Below the pieces are notes generated by a model. It worked only from the letters and a program-made list of their open reading frames with translations. It was not told the origin of the DNA and made no database searches. The position numbers and the translations under genes were made by a program. Positions 1 to 12,200 of a stretch of DNA of 64,000 nucleotides are shown piece after piece (position 1 is the first letter of the stretch; each line of letters opens with the position of its first letter). This DNA comes from Serripes groenlandicus (taxonomy: Eukaryota; Mollusca; Bivalvia; Cardiida; Cardiidae), in assembly GCA_031761405.1 (NCBI GenBank), contig JASEVX010000011.1:32910140-32974139 (forward strand). Reading direction: 5' to 3'.

Positions 1-96
1 TTATTTAAACTAGTCAGAACCGTCCCTCTGGAGATTTAAAGGCCTACAGATGTGGTTTTGATATAGATTAGATCAATTCATATCCTTTATACCTAC

Positions 97-225
97 CAGC
101 TCGTTTTCCAACTGCAACATGGTCTCCACAGTCACAGTGCCCATGCGCCGTGCAAACTGCATTGTTTCCGGCTGGACAGGTCATACTACTACAATCTTTA
201 TCAGCAACACAATTTGCTCTCTTAG
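97..225 (-). CDS. Type II six-cysteine module (II-3), last exon in window
   Basis: 129 nt (43 codons), phase 1-1, acceptor CATTTCCAG|CTA, donor GAGCTG|GTAGGT. It starts (A)KRANC and ends GDHVAVGKRA. Pattern C-x5-C-x4-C-x7-C-x5-C-x-C. Because it ends at a strong donor in phase 1, at least one more exon must lie to the left of this window. Confidence 0.75.
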
Positions 226-3200
226 CTGGAAATGAAACGTTAAATTGAAATAGTGAGATCCCTTCTGTTTTGGTATTCACTTATAAATGACCTCATTCAG
301 GATAATTAAGACTAGATCTTTCTCTACACTAGAATCACAACGCTTTGAACATTTTAAACATTGATTAAGTGTTGAAGTCAATTTTGACTTGAATCTGTGC
401 CTGATTTGAAATAAAACAAGATGGCCATACATGCCCTGTATCGCTATGTTATGAAATGTGATTTGAAATGTCAACCACATGGTCAATCGCAAAAACTCTT
501 TCTGAAGTCAGGTAGGGATTTTGACACGATATGCTCCAAATTTGAATTACGCCTAGATACCAGCAAGACAAACACTCTTACAACATGCTCAAGTTAAACA
601 TACAGCCTTTATACAGTGTCTTTTATATTTAAATTAATGTTGGCCTAGTGACCTAGTTTTTTACCTTACTTGACCCATATTTACACTTAGCCTAGATATC
701 GTCAAGACAAGCAATCTGAGTTTCATAATTCTTGATTCTGTCCGTCCAACTTGTATCAGGTTTAGCCTACTGACCTAGTTTTTAACCAAACATGATCCAT
801 ATCAAATATTACCCTATGTATCATTAAGACAAGCTTTCTGACAATATTTCATCATTCTGGAGTAAAAAATAATATTTTTCTTAAATTTCACCTAGTGTCC
901 AAGTGTTATCAACCTGTGTCTCTGTGCAGTCTTATGATGACCGGTCCGGTGCCCCAATCGAGTTTTACAGGCTTATCGAAGCCTCTGTAGAACGATTGTA
1001 AAACAGATGACGAATTAATGTATACAATTAGATCTGAATAAGTTAAATGATAATAAATGGTGCCCAAAGAAATCACTTTACTGACCTGGTACATGACAAT
1101 TACAGTGTCCATGTTGCAGGAGGTGATCATGAATTTCACAATGCGGCGCTCCATGGTGACATGTCGTTGAACTACATTCAGTATCTACGGTACACGCTTC
1201 TCCTGTAAGTCGTAAAGATGGCACGATTAATTCAGTCAGAGGTCCAGAAAAGGAGGGATATAAAACTGTTTTCCACACAATATATCTCTTTTTATTCATT
1301 GTAATCCTATGATATGGGTACTTAGAAGAATCGTCTGATTAAGATGATTCTATTCACTCCCATACCATAGGTTTAGAGAGTCAAATACGAATTTAAGAAC
1401 ATGCAAGAATCCCCTTATCTTGAGCTCTGCACAGTCTATGGTAGTTATACCAAGTGATACATGTGATTAGAATCGAACAATTCCGCTATCAGAAGGATAA
1501 GGTGAATATAATTAGAAGTATTCTGCTTAAGTCGTCAACTCGATAAATCCTTCGGACGTCGTCCGTGAGTAGTCATATCCCATGTGTCCGATAACATTCT
1601 CAATCGAGAAAGACAATTCTTACAATGACAGTTTCTGATTGGCCACCTTTCCGCGCATTATCTACATTCGATGCGGAATTTTATGGTTCAAACTTTCACT
1701 CAATGTAACAGTTGTGTAGTGTATACGGTGTGTAACGATTCGTACCTGTTGTTTAGTGACAATGTTTGATGAATATTATATGAACTATCTGGCATCCAGA
1801 GTGTTAACAAGAACATTATTGACGATTGGTGACTAACGACGGACGGACGCCGGACAAACGATCATCACGAGAGATCACAACTGAGTACTTTATACTCAGG
1901 TGAGCTTAACATAGATGCTGTGAAGAGTAACACTAAGCATAGAGACTGTGAAGAGTAACACTTAACATAGAGACTGTGAAGAGAAGCACTAAACATATAG
2001 ACTGTAAAGAGTTACACTAAACATAGAGACTGTAAAGAGTTACACTAAACATAGAGACTGTGAAGAGTAACACTAAACATAGAGACTGTGAAGAGTAACA
2101 CTAAGCATAGAGACTGTGAAGAGTAACACTTAACATAGAGACTGTGAAGAGAAGCACTAAACATAGAGACTGTGAAGAGTAACACTTAGCATAGAGACTG
2201 TGAAGAGTAATACTAAACATAGAGACTGTGAAGAGTAACGATAAACATTGAGACTGTGAAAAGTAACGATAAACAAAGAGACTGAAGAGTAAGGTTAGGT
2301 GGTAATAATCGGATTCATGTCACGTATGATGTCGTTTTTAGAACGACTCGTTTGAGAGTGGGTGATCAGGGTCCGATCCAGATCGGTTTATAACATACCG
2401 AAGACTAACATATTAATCCACTGACCAGCTGTACTTGTTATTTACAGAGAAAAGTACCATGATGCAACCAAAACACTGTTGAAAGCGGTTTGAACTACGC
2501 AACAAACGAAATCAATAAAAACGCCAGGAAATACTGATCTTGAACAACAACAATAATGCCACTGTGGCACTGAGACGCGACAAAATCAACGATAACGCAA
2601 ACAGGACTAGAACAAACTTTAGAGAAGATTGATATGGTTATCGTTATAAACCTATTTTACAAAATAATTCGTCTTAAGACTACAGATTTATATGTATGAA
2701 AGAACTGAACAGAACAAATGGTGCCGAAATTCGGACTAGAAACAAACTGTACAGTTGATTAACGTGGTCATCGTGATAGACATGATATATGCGAACTGCA
2801 AATACTAAGAAACGCATGCGAAATAAGATCACCACGTGTTTCAAGCATCGTTAATTGGAGTACCCGGAGAATGGGTGTGGTCTTAAAATGCAATTTTATA
2901 ATGTATTCAAACTTGTCAAAACCGTCCTTCTGGAGATTTAAAGGCCTACAAATGTTGGTTTTGGTACAGATAAGACCAAGTCATGTGCTTCATACATACC
3001 AGCTCGTTTTCCAACTGCAACATGGTCCCCACAGTCACAGTGTCCATGCTTGCAAATTGCATTGTTTCCAGCTGGACAGGTCATACTACTACAATCTGTA
3101 TCACCCACACAGTTTGCTCTCTTATCTGGAAATGAAACGTTAAATTGAAGTTGTGAGATCCCTTCTGTTTTGGTATTCACTTTTAAATGACCTCATTGAG

Positions 3201-6200
3201 GATGATTAAGACAATTTCTTTATCCGTACTAGTATCACAACGCTTTGAACATTTCAATCATTGATTAAGTGTTGAAGTCAATTTTGATTTGAATCTGTGC
3301 CTGTTTTGAAATAAAACTAGATGGCCATACAGGCCCTGGCTCGCTATGCTATGAAATGTGATTTGACATGTCAACCACATGCTCAATCACAATAACTCAT
3401 TTTGAAGGTAGGTAAGGCTTTTGACATGATATGCCATAAATTTGAACTACGCCTAGATACCAGCAGGATAAACATTTTGACAAAATGTCAACATGCTCAA
3501 GTTAAAAGTACAGCCTGTATATAGTCTTCTAGAGTTTAGTTAATTTTAGCATAATGACCTAATATATTTAATGGTGATATAAACGCCTTATATGAATCGA
3601 TAAAACATCAACATTGGAAACAATAATCCTGAGGTCTATTTGATGGTTCCTTATTGCTATCTAAATAATATATCAACATTGGAAGAAATACATTTTAGGT
3701 CTACATGATGGTAAAAAATTACGCCTTATATGCATTAAGATATAACATCAACATAGGAAACAATAAGTGTGAGGTCTATTTGAAGGTGAAATAAACGCCT
3801 TATTGCTATTCAAAAGATATATATCAACATTGAAACCATTAAACACGAGGTCTACACAATAGTTGTATTGTTGATACAGAGTTGTAATAATATTGGGCAA
3901 ACGAGAAAATGGATCATCTTGAGCAATTCCTCCCTTTTCGAAAATATGTTATTTAATCACCTGTTTAACTCTTTAAGCGCCGAATTGTTTAAAGTAGACT
4001 CTTGCATGTTCAAAATCGGGCGTCTCCATTTCTCTTGTAATAACAGTTTTGGACTATTTTGATTACTAAAAGGCAAACAATGCTGATTTCAGGTGAGACA
4101 GCTCGCTTTAGCGCTGAAAGATTTAATTGGTGTTAAATGACGTATGTATTGACGGGTGTTGTCACAAAGATTTACCTTTTACATGACACTTGCAGTGCAT
4201 ATGGTCAGTGTTATGCGTATCACACGTAGGTGAGCCATGGTTACACGTGTGGTTATTACAATCGGCGTCAGTAGCGCAGGTGTCTACAGCTCTCAAAGCT
4301 AGCAATGTCAAAAGGTAGGGAAATTAGAACGTATCATTTAATCGCATCTTAAAATTGTATCGTTTTCCGAAAATACGTGTCCATACACCAAATGTATTTG
4401 GTACCTTTGTAGAAGACGGTTTTTGAAAACTATATTGGCAGGGGGTGAATCCGTTCAAAATAAGCATTGTTTTCTAATTGTCGTCCCATTCACTATGTGT
4501 TGTACGTGGCCCTGTAGCAACTATCGGTAATGTTCGATGAACAGTTAACAGTATCCAAGTCATTATATCAATTATTAAACAAGGCAACTGAAAGGCATGT
4601 TAACTTTTAGTTTTCTTTCAAATTCCGAAAATAGTTCGCTTCATTATTTATGTAATGATTCAGAACATCAAGCTGTATTGTTCCGTTGTAGTTTTCACGA
4701 AAAACATTTGTACATTTACTATTCTCTATATATGTGATAGCGATATATAAGGGGCGGCAATATAGTCGTCATTGTTCGTTCATGCCAGACGTACACATTT
4801 ACTGTAGTACGCCGGGTAAAATACTTATTTTCATTTATTTTCTAGATTAGAAACTTGTAAACAATGTTTGCAAATTGTTAACATGCACACACGTGCTGTC
4901 TTGTCATAAGCATACGCTGTTCTGTATTTATGTATTTATCTTTAGCAAACAATCAATCAATGAGGGCAAAATCATGTCGTAATAATATAGTGGAATAGGT
5001 GCTAGCAACTGTCAGAGTATATGTTATTTATATGAACCCTTTTTATGAACATCGTACTATAAGGCACATGAACGGGAAAATAGAGTCAAAACGTCTCGCT
5101 TAATATGAATATGTTAAAGATCAACGTCTAAATAGAAGAAGCAATGTGTACTGGAAAGCAATAGAAACGCCTTATGTTTGTAAATTAGATTGGGGTAATC
5201 GTGATATTAAAAGGCATGTAGTTCAGTTTTGGATCGTAATGCAAGGTATTACATGCGCTTAACATCAAACGATGCCATAATCACAAAGATAAAAGGTGAT
5301 TTAAATCGGATATGTTTGGCTGATGTCGTTAACTCGATTAAAACATCTTCTACATGACAGTTCTGAATGGCCCGTTTTCCGTCTAATGGCTACCTTCGAT
5401 GAATTTAATGGTTAAACCTTGTGCTCGATCTAAGATTCTTTTAGCGTACGGTTTATAACGGTTCGTACCTGTATGATATCTGACACATGGGAAATATCAA
5501 TTCGCGAACAGTTCATTTCTTGAAATGGAATCGAACCGGATTTAATGTTTTAATTGCTTCTTTAATAAGTAGGTAATTATTCCCGTGCTGTATTCGTGTA
5601 TTCGTATTAAGATTACGAATTTAAAGGTATGAAAAAACTGGACAAAACAAATGGTGCCGTAATTCGGACTAGAAGCAAACTTTACAGTTGCTTAATGTTG
5701 TCATCGTGATAGACATGATATATGCGAACTGCAAATACTAAGAAAAGCATGCGAAATAAGATCACCACGTGTGGAATCGAGCTTGAATAATGTTTTTAAT
5801 TGTGCAACTAATAAGTAGGTTATTATTTCCGTAATCTTCGATTGTATATAGCCACGAGTAGCTCACAGACAGAGATATTTAAAAATAATTTTCTAAAAGT
5901 TGTATCGCTGATGTCGTTTTTAGAACGACTCGTTTGAGAGTGGATGAACATTGTCCGATCCAGATCGGTGTATAGCATACCGAAGACTAAAAAACCAATA
6001 CACTGACCAGCTGTACTTGCTATTTACACAGAAAAATACCATGATACAACCAAAACACTGTTGAAAGCAGTCTGAAGCACGCAACAAACAACATCAATAC
6101 AAACGCCAGGAAAGACTGATCTTGAACTAAAAAACGAATGCCACTATGGCGCTACAATATCAACGATAACACAAACAGGACTAGAACAAATTTCAGATAA

Positions 6201-9200
6201 GATTGATATGGTTATCGTTATAAACCTATTTTACAGAAGAGAATAAGAAATTGAAAAACGGACTGAAATGATATGTATATTATTCTTAACAATGTGTACT
6301 CTAGAACTGGTCATATAAGCAGTGATTGCTATTCTTGCGCCTCTCCAAAGGGACACCCGTTTGCCAGATTTTGCGAGATGTTAAGATCCCAAGATGATAA
6401 ATGTTTCGTGGATTGTCAGTTACTGTCCCTGGGGAATGCATGGTCATCCATTGCAACCTGATATAAGACTTATCATAACCGTCCATCGTAACATTGTAAG
6501 GCCTCCATGAAGTTGGTTTGAATATGGATAAATCCTATGTATGTATCATCGCGGTTCAAACCTACCAGCTCGTTTTCCAATATGGTCTCCACATTCACAG
6601 TGACCTTGCGCGTTGCACAATCCATTATTTCCATTTGGACAGATACATTGGTGACCATTGTGACAAACGGCTCTCTTTACTGAAAATAAAAGGTTATAAA
6701 ACATCACAATAATAATTTTGCCTCACAAAATTGAATTCTTAAATTTCACCTAGTGTCCAAGTGTTATCATCGATATTCACACTTGGCCTAGATAATATCA
6801 GGACGAAAACCAGTCAAAGATTCAACATGCTCAATGCAAAACTGCGGTTTCTAGAGTGTTCATATTATTTTTTCTCAAAATTAGCTTAGCTCCTAGTATT
6901 TTTTACCAGGCATAACAAATAAGACAAGTTAAAAATGCAGCTTCAATGGTGTTATCAAAACTTTCCTAAAAATGCAGCTTCGATGGGGTTAACAAGATGT
7001 TCATTCATTTTGTTTGCTCTAGTGACTTTGTTTTTGACCCGTCTTGACCTATATTCGAACTAAGACTAGATATCTTCAAGACAATAATACTAACAAAGGT
7101 TCAAAATATGTTATAGTTAAATTATGACTTTAAGAGTGTTAATATGATTTTCCTTCATTTTGCTCTAGTGACATAGATTTTGACTCAACATGACCAATAT
7201 TCGAACTAGATATCATCAATTCAAAATTCTGACGAAGGTTTAACATGCTTTAGTTAAATATGTGACTTCCAGATTGTTAACAAGAGTTTACTTCTCTGTG
7301 GCCTAGTGACATAGTTCGGTTTTTTTACTGGACATTACTCATATTCGAATTTAGCCAATATATTATCTAGCATTACTTCTGACAAAGGTTCAACATGCTA
7401 TAGTTAGAAATGAAATAGTTTTTGAGTGGACATGACTGATATTCGAATTTAGCTAAGATATCATCCAGACAATCAATATGCCAAAGCTTATACATGCTGA
7501 ACTAAAAAGGCGGCTTTCAAAGTGGTAACAAGATGTTCCTTCAGTTCGGCCTAGCAAACCTTGTTTTTGACCAGACATGATCCGTGTTCAAACTTGGACT
7601 ATTTATTATCTTTCAAAGTGGTAACAAGATGTTCCTTCAGTTCGGCCTAGCACACCTTGTTTTTGACCAGACATGATCCGTGTTCAAACTTGGACTATTT
7701 ATTATCTTTCAAAGTGGTAACAAGATGTTCCTTCAATTCGGCCTAGCAAACCTTGTGTTTGACCAGAAATGAGCCGTGTTCAAACTTGGACTATTTATTA
7801 TCAAAAGTGGTAACAAGATGTTCCTTCAATTCGGCTTAGCAAACCTTGTTTTTAACCAGACATGATCCGTGTTACTTGGACTATTTGTTATCAAAAGTGG
7901 TAACAAGACGTTCCTTCAATTCCGCCTAGCAAACCTTGTTTTTGACCAGACATGATCCGTGTTCAAACATATACTTGTTATTATAAAAAAATACATTCTG
8001 ACAATGTTGCAAGCTGCTGACTCAAACATGAAAGTCTGCGGTCGATAGAGTGTTATTTAGATATATTTTTTCTCAAATTTGACTTAGTGACCTAGTGTTT
8101 GACCCGTCTTGACCTACATTCAAACTATGCCTAGATACAAAACAAAACGCATTTATATCAAAACAAACATTTTGACAAATGATCAACACGCTTAAGTTAA
8201 AAATGTGGCTTCCAGAGTCTTAACAAGATTTTCCTTTAATTGAGCTTTGTGATCTAGTCTTTTTCCCAACATGACAAAGTTTCAAACATGGCCAAGATTT
8301 GACCGAGATATACGTTCTGATAAACTATAGTGCTGATTGAATGCACAGTGTTTCATGTAAAGGGTTAAGAAAAACATTGTTCACGATGCACGACGCACAG
8401 ACGACGAACAAAAGGCGATCACAATAGCTTACAATAGTGTACTTCATACTCATGTGCTCTCAAAAACTAAAGGCTAATTAATTTAGCGTAGCATGGAAAA
8501 CAAATGTGGGTTGTATTAAAGTTTGTGTTCTTGTGAAGTCGTCATGAATATTTTGCTTCAATTTAGCTTTGTGACCTCGTGTTTGACCCCGTTTCGAGGA
8601 AGGCCGTGGGTGATGTACGTCCAGATAAACAATCATCAAGGTAGGGTACAACATGTTGCCTGTAGAGAGTTGAAAAGGAAATTGCTGACGATGCGCAACG
8701 CACAGACGCGGACAAAAGGCGATTACAAAAGCTAACCATACGCACTTCATGCTCAGAAAAGCTAAAAATGTGCTTAATTAATCTAGCCAGGGTCAGTGTA
8801 CACTCACCCTGATCTAGCGTAGTCTGGAAAACAAATGCGGGGTTATATTACATTCATGTTCATCTGAAGTCGGTATTTCAGTATTTAAGAAATACATTTC
8901 GATTCTTAATAAGTTAATTGATACTAACTTTTTCCCGTATACAAAACATATACAGCAGACGACTTCGAAAACATCTGGTTTAAACTATGGTAAAAATCTA
9001 TTAATGATACGTTAATCGTTGCATATAGTTGAAAACAACTGACAGAGGCGGAAATTTTCATTATGGACAATGTATTCTTGTGTCGCAATCTTTTAAGAAG
9101 TCGATTGCTGCAGAAGCGTCTCAAAGAATCTGTGTGTGAAAAGGGTTAATTGGAATCCGATCAAATTCACTTTACTGACCTGGTGCATGACAATTACAGT

Positions 9201-12200
9201 GTCCATGTTCCAGAAGTGGATCATGAATTTCACAATGTGGCGCTCCATGATGACATGTCGTGGCAATACAATCAGTATCTACCTTACACTCTTCTGCTGT
9301 AAGTTATAAGGAGGGCACAATTAATTCAATCTTGTATTGAAATATCAGGTTGTACATGTGCTTAGCGTCGAACAATTCAATAATCAGATGAATGAGGTGG
9401 TTTTAATCGAAACTGTTTGGCTGAAGTCGTTTGCTCGATTAAATCTTCGGACGTCGTTCGTGAGAAATCATCTCCCATGTGTCCGATAAAATTCCAATCG
9501 AGAAAGAAAGACTTTTACAGAGATAGTTCTGATTGTCTCGTTTTCTGTAAAATGGCTACCTTCGATTAATTTGTTTTTATCAGCCTTGCGCAGTCAAGTA
9601 GCGCACGTTGTATAACGGTTCGTACCTGCTGTATATCTGACACACGGAAAATATCAAAAAGCGACCAGTTCATTTCTCTAAACGGACCCTTGGTGATTAA
9701 GAGAACAACGTTCGATCATGGTCGTTTTATACGATGTAGACTTTAAAATAAAAAGATTGAAAATGACTAGCTTTATCGATAATTAACACTGGAAATTCTT
9801 AGATATCTGCAAGAGAAATATTCTGGCAAAGTTTGATGAGTATTATATGAACTATTAGGCATATAGAGTGTTAACAAGAACATTATTGACGATGAGTGTC
9901 TTACGACAGACGGACGCCGAACAAACGATCATCACTAGTGACAACATTTAAGCACTTTATTTTCAGGTGAGTTAAGCATAGAGACTATGTAAAGTTACAA
10001 TAGACATTATATAAATCATTAATCATACCTGCACGTTTTCCTGTAATAGAAAAAAAATCATTTTTATGGGTTGTTAATTGTAGGCTCATTTGCTCTTAAA
10101 AACTGAAGGTTAATTAATCTAGCGTAGTATGGAAAACAAATGAGGGTTGTTGTATTAAAGTTTATGTTCTTGTGAAGTCGGCAAGATGATTTTCCTTCAA
10201 TTTAGCCTTGTGAAATAGTTGTTGACCCCGAATGACCTAGTTTCAAAGAAGGCCATGGGGATGTACGTTCAGATAAACTATCATGAATATAGGGTACAAC
10301 ATGTTGCCTGTAGAGTGTTGAGAAGGAAATTGCTGACGATGCGCAACGCACAGACGCGGACAAAAGGCAATTACAAAAGCTAACCATACGCACTTCATGA
10401 TCAGAAGAGCTAAAAATGTGCTGAACTAATCTAGCGTAGTCTGGAAAACAAACGCGGGGATATATTACATTCATGTTCATCTGAAGTCAGTACTTCAGTA
10501 TTTAAGAAATACATTGCGATTCTTAATAAGTTAATTGATACTAACTTCTTCCCGTATACAAAACATCTGCAGCAGACGGCTTCGAAAACATCTGGTTTAA
10601 ACTATGGTATTCTATTAATGCTACGTCGGTAATCGTTGTATATTGTTGAAAACAACTGACAGAGGCGGAAATTGTTCGTTATGGACAATGTATTCTTGTG
10701 TCGCAATCTTGTAAGAAGTCGATTGCTGCAGAAGTGTCTGAAAGAATCTGTATGTTGGAAAGGGTTAATTGGCATCGAATCAAATTTACTTTACTGACCT
10801 GGTGCATGACAATTACAGTGTCCATGTCCAAGGAGGGGATCATGAATTTCACAATGCGGCGCTCCATGATGACATGTCGTGGCAATACAATCTATATCTA
10901 TTGTACACGCTTCTCCTGTAAGTTATAAAGAGGGCACAATTAATTCAATCTTAGATTGAAATATCAGGTTGTACATGTGCTTAGTGTCGAACAATTCAAT
11001 AATCAGATGAATAAGCTGGTTTTAATCGAAACTGTTTGGCTGAGGTCATTAGCGCGATTAAATCTTCGGACGTCGTTCGTGAGAAATCATCTCTCATGTG
11101 TCCGATAAAATTCCAATCGAGAAAGAAAGACTTTTACAAAGACAGTTCTGATTGGCCCGTTTTCCGTACAATGGCTACCTTCGATTAATGTGTTTTTATC
11201 GGCCTTGCGCTTGATGTAACAGTCTCGTAGAGCACGTTTTATAACGGTTCGTACCTGTTGTATATCTGACACACGGAAAATATCAAAAAGCGAACAGTTC
11301 ATTTCTCGAAACGGACCCTTGGCGATTAAGAGAACAACGTTCGATCATGGTCGTTCTATACGATGTAGATTTTAAAATAAAATATTGAAAATGACTAACT
11401 TTATCGATAATTAACACTGGAAATTCTTAGATATCTGCAAGACAAATATTCTGGCAAAGTTTGATGAGTATTATATGAACTTTTTGGCATATAGAGTATT
11501 AACAAGAACAATATTAGATATCTGCAAGACAAATATTCTGGCAAAGTTTGATGAATATTATATGAACTATTTGGCATATATAGTAGTAACAAGAACAGTA
11601 TTGAAGATGAGTGTCTTACGACAGACGAACGCCGAACAAACGATCATCACTAGAGACAACATTTAAGCACTTTATTTTCAGGTGAGCTAAGCATAGAGAC
11701 TGTGTAAAGTTACAATAGACATTATATAAATCATTAATCATACCTGCACGTTTTCCTGTAATAGAAAACAAATCATTTACATGGGTTGTTAATTGTAGGC
11801 AATACGAGTCATTTATCAAATAAACATCTCAATCTTAACTTTGCCTCACTAAACGAAATCCGATTCGGACCTTTTGTCCAACCAAAAGGCAGATCAACCT
11901 GTGTTTCAGTGCAGTCTGATCATGGCCGTCTCGGTGCCTCAATCGAGTTGTACATGCTCATCGAAGCCTCTGTAGAACGATTGTAAAGAAAATTTACGAA
12001 TTTATGTATACAATTATATCTGAATAAGTTAAATGATAATAAATGGCGCCCAAAGAAATCACTTTACTGACCGTTTGTATGACAAGTACAGTGTCCAATG
12101 CCATTATAATGAATTTGACAATACGGAGCTCCATGAGTACATGACGCGGCACTACAGTCAGCATCTCCGCCACATAATTCTGTTGTAAGTTATAAGGAGG

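Noticed and set aside
10679..10885. Minus-strand frame reading MERRIVKFMIPS through module I-3 (also at 13,574 and 909)
   Set aside because: It is a shifted frame over the cysteine-rich module exon. The phase-1 spliced frame explains the sequence better.
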